Source: Planctomycetia bacterium (GTDB taxonomy: Bacteria > Planctomycetota > Planctomycetia > Pirellulales > Thermoguttaceae). From it: a stretch of DNA of 37,392 bases. Positions 25,126 to 34,507 of this stretch are shown here, in pieces. Every line of letters begins with the position of its first letter. Positions within the stretch are counted from its first letter, which is position 1. The notes below the pieces were generated by a model. That model was not told the origin of the DNA and ran no database searches. It was given only the letters and a program-made list of their open reading frames with translations. A program made the translations under genes and the position numbers. The stretch is from positions 1 to 37,392 of the forward strand of contig JAUNBR010000038.1 in the NCBI GenBank assembly GCA_030527015.1, given 5' to 3'.

Positions 25126-25869
25126 ATGACAAAAGACCTTTCATTACCATTACCACTACCATTAAGACATATCGCCATTATTATGGACGGAAACGGACGC
25201 TGGGCACGCAGCCAGGGAAAAATTCGTTCCGAGGGGCACCGCCGTGGTGCAGAAACCGTCAGAGAAATCGTAACGGAATCTGTAAAACTGGGTTTAGAGC
25301 AGTTAACGCTTTACTGTTTCTCCAGTGAAAATTGGAAGCGGCCAGAATCTGAATTACAGGCTTTAATGTTTCTTCTGGAGCATTTTATGATCTCTGAGCG
25401 TGAATTAATGATACGCCAGAACGTTCGCCTAAAAATTATTGGCCGCAAAGAAGGAATTCCTGCATCCGCCATAAAGGAAATGGAGCTTTCACAGGAAATA
25501 ACTTCCCAAAATACGGGTTTAACACTCTGTCTGGCGATAAATTATGGAAGTCGGCAAGAAATCGTAGACGCAGTACGAAATATCGCGCGGAGGGTGGTAA
25601 ACGGAGAGATCACCGCCGCGGAAATCGACCAAAAAATTACCGAATCTTATTTTTCTGAAAGTCTGTATACCGCAGGAATGCCGGATCCAGATTTATTAAT
25701 TCGTACGGCAGGAGAACTGCGTTTAAGTAATTACCTTCTCTGGCAGCTCAGTTACGCAGAAATCTGGGTAACTGAATGCTGCTGGCCAGAGTTTAATATT
25801 TCACTGTTTCATCAGGCCATTACCGATTACGCACAGCGCACACGCCGTTTCGGAGCCGTGGTGGAGTAA
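25126..25869 (+). CDS. uppS: Isoprenyl transferase (undecaprenyl diphosphate synthase family)
   Basis: 247 aa, usual length. It adds isopentenyl units in cis to farnesyl diphosphate to make the lipid carrier for cell-wall and polysaccharide synthesis. The catalytic Asp21 lies in HIAIIMDGNGRWARSQG; SEGHRRGAETVREIV, LTLYCFSSENWKRPESE and the C-terminal DPDLLIRTAGELRLSNYLLW with YAEIWVTECCWPEF are all canonical. The N-terminus is a short LPLPLPL stretch encoded by a six-base repeat (25141-25163). No ribosome binding site is visible. It stands alone between repeat-filled gaps. Confidence 0.95.
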   Translation: MTKDLSLPLPLPLRHIAIIMDGNGRWARSQGKIRSEGHRRGAETVREIVTESVKLGLEQLTLYCFSSENWKRPESELQALMFLLEHFMISERELMIRQNVRLKIIGRKEGIPASAIKEMELSQEITSQNTGLTLCLAINYGSRQEIVDAVRNIARRVVNGEITAAEIDQKITESYFSESLYTAGMPDPDLLIRTAGELRLSNYLLWQLSYAEIWVTECCWPEFNISLFHQAITDYAQRTRRFGAVVE

Positions 25870-26047
25870 ATCTCTGAAAGAAATTTACCTTCATTTCATT
25901 TTTGCCCAGCACAGAAACAGCATTTTTAGTAAAAAAATTTATAGTACTTTTGGTATAAACACTGGAAAAGCGAAGATTTATCGTAAGTACGAAACCCCTG
26001 CTCTTTCGGCTTTTCACACACGCGAAATACTCGTTCCAGAAATTACA

Positions 26048-26143
26048 TATACCCGATGCACTATAAAATTCCGCTCCTCCGGATTTTTGCTTTCGCTGAA
26101 AATACCGGTTTCAGAAACTGAATTTAAAGTAAAAACAGATATA
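26048..26143 (+). repeat. Interspersed ~108-bp repeat
   Basis: TATACCCGATGCACTATAAA to AAAACAGATATA. Slightly shortened right half. It lies between convergent uppS and rnr; a weak right-end fragment also lies near 25930-25960. Confidence 0.85.
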
Positions 26144-26158
26144 AAATAAAAACAGGCA

Positions 26159-28609
26159 TTATTTTTTCCCGCTTTTTCTTACTTTTTTACCTCCCGCACC
26201 TCTTTTTCCGCTCTTTTTTGCAGAAGAAGATTTTTTCTTAGCTTTCGGAAGCCCTCCCTGAAATTTACTCGGTAAATGAGGATCCTGAATCGGAACCCCC
26301 TCCGAATTACGGCGTTTTTTATATCTCGGAGGCAAAATTTCTCCCTCCTCGTCACCCGGTTTTCCTTCTTCGTAATTTCCTTCCAGACCACCACGTAACG
26401 GTTTCATGGCACCCGCGCCGGAGAGTAATTTTAGCAGACGGAAAGATATTTCCCGACGATCCGTGTCCAGGGTGTTAATTTTTACCAAAACTTTATCTCC
26501 CAGACGGTAAAAATTATCTCGGCGTGCCCCACTGAGCACCTGTGCTCCTGCCGAAAACCGATAATCATCCGGCGGTAAAGATTCCAGGCGAATAATCCCC
26601 TCAAGAGGATATTCCTCACACTGAACAAAAATGCCATATCGTGCCACACCCACGATTCTGGCCATTAACTCAAGATCCTGCTGCGTTTTAAAGAAATTCA
26701 GCATTTTAATTCGCGTTAATTCTCTTTCCGCTTCCTCCGCGCGCTGCTCACAAAAAGAAAGATGCTTTCCTTCATCAAAAACACGCCGATAATTTCGTTT
26801 CGGGGATTCCTCCCTCAAAAATGCTTCCAGCTGTCGGTGCACCGTCAGATCCGCATACCGACGGATGGGAGAGGTAAAATGCGCATAACATTCACTGGCC
26901 AGAGCATAATGACCTTCTTCTTCAGGAGAATATTCCGCGCGCTGCATGGAACGTAAAACGGCCTGATGAACCGCGAATTCATTTTCCGTACCCGCCGTTT
27001 TTTTCAAAAGTTTTTGAAGCTGAAATCGGTCTTCGCCATCCTCCAGATGAACCCCCATTTCCGCTAAAAACTGGGTTAACGCGTCAATTTTTGAAACCAG
27101 AGGAGGCCGGTGAACTCTTCGCTGGACATTCGCATTTTCATCCGCCAGAGTCTGCGCGACAGCTTCATTCGTCGAAACCATAAATTCCTCGATCATCTGG
27201 TGACTTTCCGTGTTCACTTCCCGTTTCACACCTGTCACATTTCCATCCACATCCAGAATCAGACGGATTTCAGGCAGATTAAGCACCAGCATTCCTCGCG
27301 CTTCACGGCGTTTCCGCATCACAGACGCCAGTTTTCTGAACTGAACCAGCATGTCCTGAGCCTCCTGAGGAAGCTCCTCCTGATTTCCTTCAAAAAATCG
27401 GTCCACCTGCTCATAATTTAAGCGAAAACGACTTTCGATAACCGAATCACAGATATGCACATCCACACACAGACCTTCCGGCGTTAATTCTTGGAAAACA
27501 GATTTTGTAAGCCGCCATTTTCCTGGCTGTAAACTGGCCAGACCATTACTGAGAATTTCTGGAAACATGGGAATAACCCGATCGGGCAGATAAACACTAT
27601 TTCCTCTGTCTCGTGCCGAGCGGTCCAGGGCGGAATCGGCGGCCACGAAATGTGAAACATCCGCGATATGAACTCCCAGACGATAATTACCGCCAGGAAG
27701 CAGTTCTACAGAAATCGCATCATCAAAATCTCGTGCGTCACTGGGGTCTATCGTTAAAATCGGTAACTGCGTAAGATTTTCTCTTCCATCCATCAGGTCA
27801 GGTGTATTCTCATCAAAAACACCTGAAAGTCGGGCCTTTTCCCACTCTTCAAAAATCTCTGCCTGATGCCGTGCCTCTGCGAGAACCGCATCCTCAAAAG
27901 ATTCCGGTAAATTATACTGGCGAATAATGGACAGGGTGTCTGTTTCCGGCTTTCCGCGCGGACCTATAATTTCCGTAATCACACCTTCTCCACAGCGCCA
28001 GGGATTCGGAAAGCGCTCCATTTCGATAACGACTTTATCTCCCTCCTTTACCCGGTGAGCCGCCGCGTCTCCGACATGAATGGGCTCCCGAAAAATTTTA
28101 CCATCCACTTCCACCCAGCCATTCTGATTTTTTTCATAATAGGAGCCCACAAAAGATCGTGTGGCCCGCTCAAGAATTTTGGAAATAACTCCGCTGCGCC
28201 CTTTTCTAGACTGATTTTTCGTTAACTGCACCAGCACTAAATCTCCGCTGGCCGCATCCAGCATATCTTCCTCCGCGATATAAATATCATCTGCCCGATC
28301 ATATCCACTGGTCTCATCCTCCGGCTGCTGAAGGATTTTCACGAAACCATACCCTGCCGGATTCCGACGAAAATGCCCTGTCACCTGACCGTCTCTCCGT
28401 CTGGCATCCGTTATGGGAAACACAAGATGTCCAGAGCCATACGTCAGTAACCCCTGTTTAATCATACGTTTTACTAAAAGACGAAAATCATTTAAATCTT
28501 CCTTTAAAATTCCAATTTGTTGTGCCAATTTAGGAATTTTGACCGGTACATACTGTGGACGGGAAATCCACTGGAGAATTTCTTCGCGTGTGGTTTCTTG
28601 ATTTATCAT
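26159..28609 (-). CDS. rnr: Ribonuclease R
   Basis: 816 aa, full RNase R length. A winged-helix N-terminus (about 1-70), two cold-shock domains (VTGHFRRNPAGYGFVKIL; RSFVGSYYEKNQNGWV) and the RNB catalytic core with LTIDPSDARDFDDAISVEL (acidic residues near 288-297 bind the metals). HFTSPIRRYADLTVHRQL follows late in the core, then an S1 domain (MARIVGVARYGIFVQCEEYPLEG). The last 40 residues are Lys/Ser/Gly-rich and basic, a tail known in RNase R to help with structured RNA. The enzyme degrades RNA 3' to 5', including rRNA and mRNA decay. AGAGGAA precedes the ATG. Confidence 0.96.
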   Translation of the reverse strand: MINQETTREEILQWISRPQYVPVKIPKLAQQIGILKEDLNDFRLLVKRMIKQGLLTYGSGHLVFPITDARRRDGQVTGHFRRNPAGYGFVKILQQPEDETSGYDRADDIYIAEEDMLDAASGDLVLVQLTKNQSRKGRSGVISKILERATRSFVGSYYEKNQNGWVEVDGKIFREPIHVGDAAAHRVKEGDKVVIEMERFPNPWRCGEGVITEIIGPRGKPETDTLSIIRQYNLPESFEDAVLAEARHQAEIFEEWEKARLSGVFDENTPDLMDGRENLTQLPILTIDPSDARDFDDAISVELLPGGNYRLGVHIADVSHFVAADSALDRSARDRGNSVYLPDRVIPMFPEILSNGLASLQPGKWRLTKSVFQELTPEGLCVDVHICDSVIESRFRLNYEQVDRFFEGNQEELPQEAQDMLVQFRKLASVMRKRREARGMLVLNLPEIRLILDVDGNVTGVKREVNTESHQMIEEFMVSTNEAVAQTLADENANVQRRVHRPPLVSKIDALTQFLAEMGVHLEDGEDRFQLQKLLKKTAGTENEFAVHQAVLRSMQRAEYSPEEEGHYALASECYAHFTSPIRRYADLTVHRQLEAFLREESPKRNYRRVFDEGKHLSFCEQRAEEAERELTRIKMLNFFKTQQDLELMARIVGVARYGIFVQCEEYPLEGIIRLESLPPDDYRFSAGAQVLSGARRDNFYRLGDKVLVKINTLDTDRREISFRLLKLLSGAGAMKPLRGGLEGNYEEGKPGDEEGEILPPRYKKRRNSEGVPIQDPHLPSKFQGGLPKAKKKSSSAKKSGKRGAGGKKVRKSGKK

Positions 28610-28666
28610 GGTAATTCCTCTGTAATTATAAAAAATGTAAAAAAACTTTTGGCTGGTTTTAGTGTC

Positions 28667-28768
28667 GTACCGATTCCAGTTTTATTTCGCTTTATGCGTC
28701 TATAAAAGCAGGTATTTTCGGTAAATAAAGATTCTGAAAAACAAAATATAATAGCATCAGGTATAAAA
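28667..28768 (-). repeat. Interspersed repeat, diverged
   Basis: GTACCGATTCCAGTTTTATT and GGTATTTTCGGTAAATAAAG are recognisable; the right end is ATCAGGTATAAAAAA. It lies 60 bp upstream of the rnr start. Confidence 0.6.
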
Positions 28769-28788
28769 AAAATTTGGTTTACCGGATA

Positions 28789-28905
28789 AATACCGGTTCT
28801 CGTTTAAATTTCCGTTAAATTTCTGTTTTCACGAGAATACGGGAGCCGAGGTGTGTAGATCTGACAGCAGTTTTAAAAACGGAAATCTAAAATAGTATGA
28901 GTGTA
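28789..28905 (-). repeat. Interspersed repeat, degenerate and rearranged
   Basis: TACCGGTTCTCGTTTAAATT matches the left end and AAATTTCCG/AAATTTCTG is duplicated; the rest is scrambled. Between here and 29287 the DNA is AT-rich and shows no gene I can support. Confidence 0.4.
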
Positions 28906-29287
28906 AAAAAATCTCCGAATGACTGAAATTCAAAAAATTCAGCACTCTCCTCTTTTCATTAAGTATACAAAAAATAATATCTTCCCACAAGAGTTTTCCT
29001 CTTTTTCTAAAATTTTTTTCGAAATAAGATTAAAACTTTTAGAATTCCGATTTTAAATTCGAAATTTTATATGCTACAGTATAAATTTTCGCTTCATCAG
29101 ATTTTGAAAAATGTTTAAATGCAGACAGAACCACAGATAAATGAAATTTTTCGTGAGGAACAGAAGTAAATTAATGAATATAACAAGAAATTTCAGTGCA
29201 GAATTTAAATATTTTTATGAATTTTATGTTTTTTTCTTGACTTTCCATAAAACTGAAGATAAACTAAAAAAGTATAGTGTTTATTTT

Positions 29288-29392
29288 TATACCCGATACA
29301 TTATAAAATTCAGCTTCACCGGCTTTTTTGCTTCGCTGAAAAGCCTGCTTTTAGAGCCGCACAAAACGAAATTTTAAATTGGAACCAGTATA
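29288..29392 (+). repeat. Interspersed ~108-bp repeat, young subfamily
   Basis: TATACCCGATACATTATAAA to TTGGAACCAGTATA, apex GCTTCGC. Matches the copy at 35366 at nearly every base. Confidence 0.95.
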
Positions 29393-29413
29393 ATTTGACA
29401 CACTATAAAATTT

Positions 29414-29516
29414 TATACCAGACACACTATACATTTCCACGTTCCCAGTATTTTTGCTTCGCGGAAAATGCCTGCTTTCAGAGCGCATAAAACGGAAATT
29501 TAAAAGAAAACCAGTA
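29414..29516 (+). repeat. Interspersed ~108-bp repeat
   Basis: TATACCAGACACACTATACA to GAAAACCAGTAA. A second left-end fragment (GACACACTATAAAATT) immediately precedes it. Confidence 0.85.
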
Positions 29517-29578
29517 ATTTTAAAGTATCAGGTATTATATTTTTTCATTCATTACCATTCTGAAAGATTTTTTCTGTT

Positions 29579-30562
29579 ATGATAAACTGGCACCCATTAC
29601 TCGCGATTCTCTCTGAAAAAAAACGAATTCTTATTTCCACACATGCTCGGCCTGACGGAGATGCGCTGGGCAGTGAAATCGCGCTGTGTTTAGCGCTGCG
29701 GGCACGAGGACATAATGCACTGATCGTTAATTCAGATCCCTTACCCACATGTTTTGATTTTATAGAAGAGGAGCGTTATCTGTTTCGGATCTTAAACGTG
29801 GATTTTCTTCCTGAGGAACTTCAAAAAATTGATCTGGCAATTATCGTCGATACTTCCGCAAAAGCGCAGCTTCCAAAGATTTATGACGCACTAAAAGAAC
29901 AAAATATTCCACTGGCGGTAATCGACCATCATTCGGTTTCGGATACACTGACAGCAGATACATTTAGGGATGAAAATGCTCCCGCGACAGGCGCGATTCT
30001 TATGGATTTTTTTGAATCAGCAAATATTCCTATTACACAAAAAATGGCAGAGTATCTTTTTATCGCGATTTCCACGGACACCGGCTGGTTCCGTTTTCCT
30101 TCCATGCAGCCTAAAACTTTTCGCCAGGCTGCGAAATTAATGGAAATGGGCGTTTTGCCCGGAAAAATTTATCGCTGCGTAAATGAAAGTTATCCTTTTT
30201 CCCGATTTAAACTTATTGGCGTTTTTGCACAAAATGCGACTCTTGATTCCGACAGTCGTCTGATTTATTCTTGGCTTACTGCGGAAGATTTTAAAAAATA
30301 TGGTGCAAATTATAATGAAACGACAGACCTGGTGAATTTATTATTAAGCACAAAAGGTACAGAAGTCGCAGTCGCGTTTATAGAACACGATAATGGCGTG
30401 CGAATTAATTTTCGTAGCAGAAGTGAGATAAATGTCGCAGAAATTGCCAAAATTTTTGGAGGAGGGGGACATGTAAAAGCCTCTGGCGCCTTCATGGAAA
30501 AATCCATAAAAGAAGTCATCCTTTCAGTCCTTGACGAAGTACGTACTTTTATGGTAAAATAA
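29579..30562 (+). CDS. nrnA: DHH-family phosphoesterase, NrnA-like nanoRNase/pAp phosphatase
   Basis: 327 aa. The DHH domain has ILISTHARPDGDALGSEIAL (metal ligands His and Asp), LAIIVDTSA and the name-giving VIDHHSVSD. The DHHA1 domain at the end carries VAEIAKIFGGGGHVKASGAF, the usual GGGGH substrate-binding motif. NrnA enzymes degrade short oligoribonucleotides and dephosphorylate pAp, finishing RNA decay begun by enzymes such as RNase R, which is encoded divergently next to it. The start ATG at 29579 has no visible ribosome binding site but fits the family N-terminus. Confidence 0.93.
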   Translation: MINWHPLLAILSEKKRILISTHARPDGDALGSEIALCLALRARGHNALIVNSDPLPTCFDFIEEERYLFRILNVDFLPEELQKIDLAIIVDTSAKAQLPKIYDALKEQNIPLAVIDHHSVSDTLTADTFRDENAPATGAILMDFFESANIPITQKMAEYLFIAISTDTGWFRFPSMQPKTFRQAAKLMEMGVLPGKIYRCVNESYPFSRFKLIGVFAQNATLDSDSRLIYSWLTAEDFKKYGANYNETTDLVNLLLSTKGTEVAVAFIEHDNGVRINFRSRSEINVAEIAKIFGGGGHVKASGAFMEKSIKEVILSVLDEVRTFMVK

Positions 30563-30781
30563 GGAAAATCATAATGGTTCTATTTTAAATTTTTGTTTTT
30601 CGCTGCACAAAACATAAATTTTTAAGTATCATAAATGCTCATAAATTGTATTTTAATTGTGCATCAAATATAAATTAAGTTCCGTTTTTTCCTCCAAATT
30701 TATTTTGTGCCAGTTTCATATTTTTATAATTTGGGTTTAGGAATAAAGGAATATTTGAAGAAATCCTGGTATTTCAGATTA

Positions 30782-30887
30782 TATACTCGATACACTATAA
30801 ATTTTTGCTTCACCGGCATTTTGCTTCGCTGAAAATACCTGGCTTTCAGAGCCGCAAAAAACGGAAATTTAAAGTGGAGCCTATATA
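30782..30887 (+). repeat. Interspersed ~108-bp repeat
   Basis: TATACTCGATACACTATAAA to GTGGAGCCTATATA, apex GCTTCGC. To its left, 30563-30780 holds only AT-rich DNA with a faint left-end fragment near 30575. Confidence 0.88.
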
Positions 30888-30916
30888 TTAAAATGACAGA
30901 AATTTATCATGGAACC

Positions 30917-30979
30917 GTCATAAACACTACATTTTAGTTTCTCTGGTTTTCGAGATACCCAAAATGTAGTGTCCATGAC
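30917..30979. other. Long inverted repeat upstream of the Rieske gene
   Basis: GTCAT-aa-ACACTACATTTT (30917-30935) faces AAAATGTAGTGT-cc-ATGAC (30961-30979): a 12-bp perfect arm extended by 5 more pairs across a 2-nt bulge, with a 25-nt loop holding TCTC/GAGA. It is unrelated to the interspersed repeat and lies 100 bp before the Rieske start. It could be an operator, a terminator without T-run, or part of another mobile element. Confidence 0.6.
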
Positions 30980-31080
30980 AGTAAAAAATGAAATGTGAAG
31001 TGGTACTGAGAGATAAATCGCTTCTTTTATTGTTTACCGCTCACCTTTAGTTATTTTTCATTAAAATAAGGAAAAATCAT

Positions 31081-31728
31081 ATGACAAAAAATTCCCCTTC
31101 CCCTGAAAAAATGGAAGAGCCCTGTTCTGAAAAATCTTTAGATGAAATTCTCGGGCCGACTCGCCGCGGTTTTATCTCACAGGCAGGGAGTGTGGTTTTA
31201 GCGGCCGCAGCGATTTCTCCTGCCGTGGCCGCCTGTGCCGCCAGTTCATGTAATCCTATTCGCGGTATTTTTAAACACTCGGGCGATTCTTCGGCGAATG
31301 ACATTTCCACGGAAAACACCTCTGACGGAGGAAAAGCATATCGTGTCGCGTCTCTTGATCAGTTTACAGAAAATGGTGCTCCGATCATGTTCTCCATTCA
31401 GGATGACATGATGGACGGATGGACCAAAAAACTGAATGTTTCCATCGGCGCAGTCTGGGTACAGCGGTTAAATGGTAATCATGTGCGTGCTTTTCAGGCT
31501 CTTTGTCCTCACGCGGGATGTCCTATCATGTATGACGAAAAAACGAATCAGTTTTACTGTCCCTGCCACGCGGCAAATTTCATGCTGGACGGCACAAGAA
31601 TAGATCCCGTCTCTCCCAGTCCTCGAGATATGGACTCCCTGAGTGCCACCGTCACTGAGGACGGTTCTGTGATGGTTACTTTTCAGCGATTTAAAGAAGG
31701 AACATCTGCAAAAATCGCGGAAGGCTGA
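31081..31728 (+). CDS. Rieske 2Fe-2S protein of a cytochrome bc-type complex
   Basis: 215 aa. The N-terminus has a twin-arginine signal (TRRGFISQAGS, Arg28-Arg29) and a hydrophobic Ala-rich stretch that probably stays as the membrane anchor. The cluster is bound by Cys142-x-His144 and Cys160-x-x-His163 in LCPHAGC and FYCPCHAANF; Cys147 and Cys162 form the expected disulfide. The protein takes electrons from quinol at the Qo site of the cytochrome b subunit encoded 246 bp downstream. AAGGAAA precedes the ATG. One interspersed repeat lies between it and the cytochrome gene, yet there is no terminator, so one transcript is likely. Confidence 0.93.
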   Translation: MTKNSPSPEKMEEPCSEKSLDEILGPTRRGFISQAGSVVLAAAAISPAVAACAASSCNPIRGIFKHSGDSSANDISTENTSDGGKAYRVASLDQFTENGAPIMFSIQDDMMDGWTKKLNVSIGAVWVQRLNGNHVRAFQALCPHAGCPIMYDEKTNQFYCPCHAANFMLDGTRIDPVSPSPRDMDSLSATVTEDGSVMVTFQRFKEGTSAKIAEG

Positions 31729-31763
31729 GTTTTTTTCGAAATTAGAGTTCACCGGTTCCTTTT

Positions 31764-31868
31764 TATTCCCGATGCATTATAAAATTCCGCTTTTCCGGCA
31801 TTTTTGCTTCGTTAAAAATACCTGTTTCCGTGCCACACAAAACGGAAATTTAAACGAAAACCAGTATA
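31764..31868 (+). repeat. Interspersed ~108-bp repeat, inside an operon
   Basis: TATTCCCGATGCATTATAAA to GAAAACCAGTATA. It sits between the Rieske and cytochrome b genes, where it must be transcribed. Confidence 0.88.
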
Positions 31869-31974
31869 AATTTCTTTTCTTAATCCTGCCTTAAAACCGA
31901 GCAGTAAACAGAAATTTATCTGGTACAGGATGCAAAATACTAAAAACCTGTTTTTTTAATAAGGATATAAATAT

Positions 31975-34119
31975 ATGATAAAAACTTTCTTTAATTGGCT
32001 GGAAGACCGTACTGGAATATGGACGCTGTGTCAAAAAATTGGAAACCGGCCCATTCCTGTTCGGCTCATGAGTATGAAAACCTGGCCGGCCATTATGTTT
32101 TTTTTGCTGTTTATTCAGCTCATGACCGGTTTTATTTTATGGCTGCATTATAGTCCCAGTACTCAGACGTCTTACGAAAGTGTGTTTTACGTTCAGTATT
32201 ACCTCTGGGGAGGCTGGCTCCTGCGCGGAATTCACCATTATTCAGCACAGCTGCTGGTGGCATCTGCTATTTTTTATATCATTTATCAGATTTTTCGGAA
32301 CATGTATCGTTCGCCCCGGGAAGTCGTTTTTTGGCTGTCATTAATCATGTTTTTCTGGGCTTTAGGTGCCTGCCTGACGGGTGATTTATTATCGTGGGAC
32401 CAAAACAGTTATGGTGCCACTCAGGTACGAATTAAATATTTAACCCAGATCCCATTTATCGGACAGTATCTTTATGATCTGGTGACTGCCGGACATACCG
32501 CGAACAGTCATACTCTGACGCGTTTCACGGCTTTACATATCGGAGTATTCGGTGGCGGTTTTCTCGTTTTAATGCTCATTCATGCCGTATGTGATACACG
32601 TGCAGAAAAACGTTCGCTCCTGAATACTGCCACGTGTGGACAAAAAACTCCTCCGACAGTTCGCTGGTGGGCCAGTCAGGCCATGTTAAATGCTGTTTCA
32701 TGCTGTATTATGATGTTTTTCATCCTTTACCTGGTATCTCACGGGAATCCGGCGAATCTGGTAAAGGCTTTTCCGTGTGAAAAAATGACGGATCCTCAAA
32801 ATTTATCTGCAGGCTTACAGTACGGTGCAAAATTAGGCCCGCCGGCTGACACCAGTCCCTCTACAAGTTTTGGCACGGCACGTCCAGAATGGGTTTTTCG
32901 TGGCCTTTATCAGTATACCTTAAATTTTGCAGGAAAAGCATCTGAATTCGTACTCATATTCATTATTCCTTCTTGTGCATTATTAATATTTTTCCTGATG
33001 CCATTTATCGCAAAAATAAAATTTGGGCATCTGTTTAATGTGCTTTATATTATTGTTTTTTGTGCGATTCAGATCATGCTGGCGAATACCTCTTACAAAA
33101 ATGATACTGCCGACAAAAATTATCTGGAAGCACAGCGCCAGGAGCGCGAAGAGGCTTTACGTCTGTATCAGCTCACGGTTCGCCGCGGCGGTCTGGCCCC
33201 TGAAGGAGCACTGAATATGCTCCAGTCGGACTGGCTGACGCAGGGACCTAAACTTTTTGCAAAACACTGTGCGGCATGTCATCCATTTTCTCCATCTTTA
33301 GATAATTCTACAGTTAAAGCTGAAGAAAAAGAGATTCATTCTCCTATAATTATTGGGGAAGCTCACAGAAAAATCATTCCTGTCGAAGAACCTCTGGCAC
33401 CGAATCTTTATCATTATCCTTCACGCCAGTGGATCGCAGGTTTTTTTGATTCGAAAAAAATTACCTCTGCCGAATATTTTGGAAATACGGCACTTAAGGA
33501 TGGCTCGATGGTCGATTATGTGAAAACGTCTTTACGAGATCATCTGGAAGATGAATTTCTGGGAGAAAAAGGCCTGAACATAATTATTGACACATTATAT
33601 TCAGAAACACAGCTTTCAGAACCGCGTCCCATGGTCGCAGCAGAAGACAGTGAAGAATTTGAGAAACTTCCACAGGGAATCGACGAAGAAACCATGTTCA
33701 TGTTTATCGATTTCGGATGTACAGAGTGCCATTCATTTTATGATCAGAAAGGTGGCGGTGCTCCTGACCTAACTGCTTATGGTTCACGGAACTGGACATG
33801 GCGAGTGATCGCAGATCCCACCAAATTTTATGCACAGAATGACCGAATGCTGGCATATCATCCGGAATCTGAAGGATCAGATAAAAATTTAATGACGCAA
33901 AAAGAAATGGACATGCTGGTAAAATGGCTTTTTGACGCGGGAACAGGAACCTTTAGCGTTTCATCTGGTACGGAACGAGAAAACACCTCAGCACCCGAAA
34001 ACGTAAAAGAAAGCTCTCCGGAAACTGAAAACGCTCAGGAAACCGTGACAGAAAGCTCTCCGGAAACCGAAAACGCTCCGGAAACCGTGACAGAAAGTTC
34101 CCCCGAAACTGAAAACTAA
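31975..34119 (+). CDS. Cytochrome b / cytochrome c fusion of a bc-type complex
   Basis: 714 aa. Residues 30-210 are the four-helix cytochrome b core; 235-370 add helices with the Qo motif ARPEWVFRGL (PEW); 375-430 link to a cytochrome c part with CAACH (432-436) and CTECH (582-586), so two c-type haems. Haem b ligands expected in helix B are His87 and a His 14 residues later, and in helix D His188 and His203. All are present except the second, which is Tyr101 (codon TAT at 32275). The Qo-side TGYLLPWDQ reads TGDLLSWDQ. The C-terminus is a Glu/Thr/Ser-rich tail with a tandem repeat. AAGGAT precedes the ATG. With the Rieske protein it forms a minimal quinol-oxidising complex. Confidence 0.92.
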   Translation: MIKTFFNWLEDRTGIWTLCQKIGNRPIPVRLMSMKTWPAIMFFLLFIQLMTGFILWLHYSPSTQTSYESVFYVQYYLWGGWLLRGIHHYSAQLLVASAIFYIIYQIFRNMYRSPREVVFWLSLIMFFWALGACLTGDLLSWDQNSYGATQVRIKYLTQIPFIGQYLYDLVTAGHTANSHTLTRFTALHIGVFGGGFLVLMLIHAVCDTRAEKRSLLNTATCGQKTPPTVRWWASQAMLNAVSCCIMMFFILYLVSHGNPANLVKAFPCEKMTDPQNLSAGLQYGAKLGPPADTSPSTSFGTARPEWVFRGLYQYTLNFAGKASEFVLIFIIPSCALLIFFLMPFIAKIKFGHLFNVLYIIVFCAIQIMLANTSYKNDTADKNYLEAQRQEREEALRLYQLTVRRGGLAPEGALNMLQSDWLTQGPKLFAKHCAACHPFSPSLDNSTVKAEEKEIHSPIIIGEAHRKIIPVEEPLAPNLYHYPSRQWIAGFFDSKKITSAEYFGNTALKDGSMVDYVKTSLRDHLEDEFLGEKGLNIIIDTLYSETQLSEPRPMVAAEDSEEFEKLPQGIDEETMFMFIDFGCTECHSFYDQKGGGAPDLTAYGSRNWTWRVIADPTKFYAQNDRMLAYHPESEGSDKNLMTQKEMDMLVKWLFDAGTGTFSVSSGTERENTSAPENVKESSPETENAQETVTESSPETENAPETVTESSPETEN
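34009..34116 (+). repeat. Tandem 42-bp repeat coding an acidic tail
   Basis: Two full units and a partial third of a 42-bp sequence encode ESSPETENAQETVT-like 14-residue repeats at the end of the cytochrome protein. In frame, so copy number changes would only alter tail length. Confidence 0.85.
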
Positions 34120-34182
34120 ACGCGTGAAGAAAAAATTTCTTTCGAAAATCGCGCCATATATTAAAGCACATTCTTTGCTTTC

Positions 34183-34220
34183 AAAAAGACTATTATTTTT
34201 TAATAGTCTTTTTTTATTTT
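34183..34220 (+). terminator. Rho-independent terminator after the cytochrome operon
   Basis: AAAAAGACTATTA (34183-34195) pairs perfectly with TAATAGTCTTTTT (34201-34213) around a 5-nt loop and runs into a T-tract. Confidence 0.9.
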
Positions 34221-34507
34221 TACGCCCATAAAATCCAAAAAATCACTACAGTTTAACAAAATAGATGCCGATGATAAAAATAGTTTTTAATTGTTTTCGT
34301 TCCGCAGACGGCTTATTTTTGCGTCAATTTTCTTTTGGTAAAATATAGCCATAATATATATGCAACACATTTAAAAACAAAAACAGCATTTACTCTGCCT
34401 TCACTAAATTTTACACAGCAATAAAAATACGCATTTCATATTCCGTGAAATGCAGGAGAAATAATTTACTGCACATCCGGCATATTTATCAGGAAAGGAT
34501 TTCCCAT

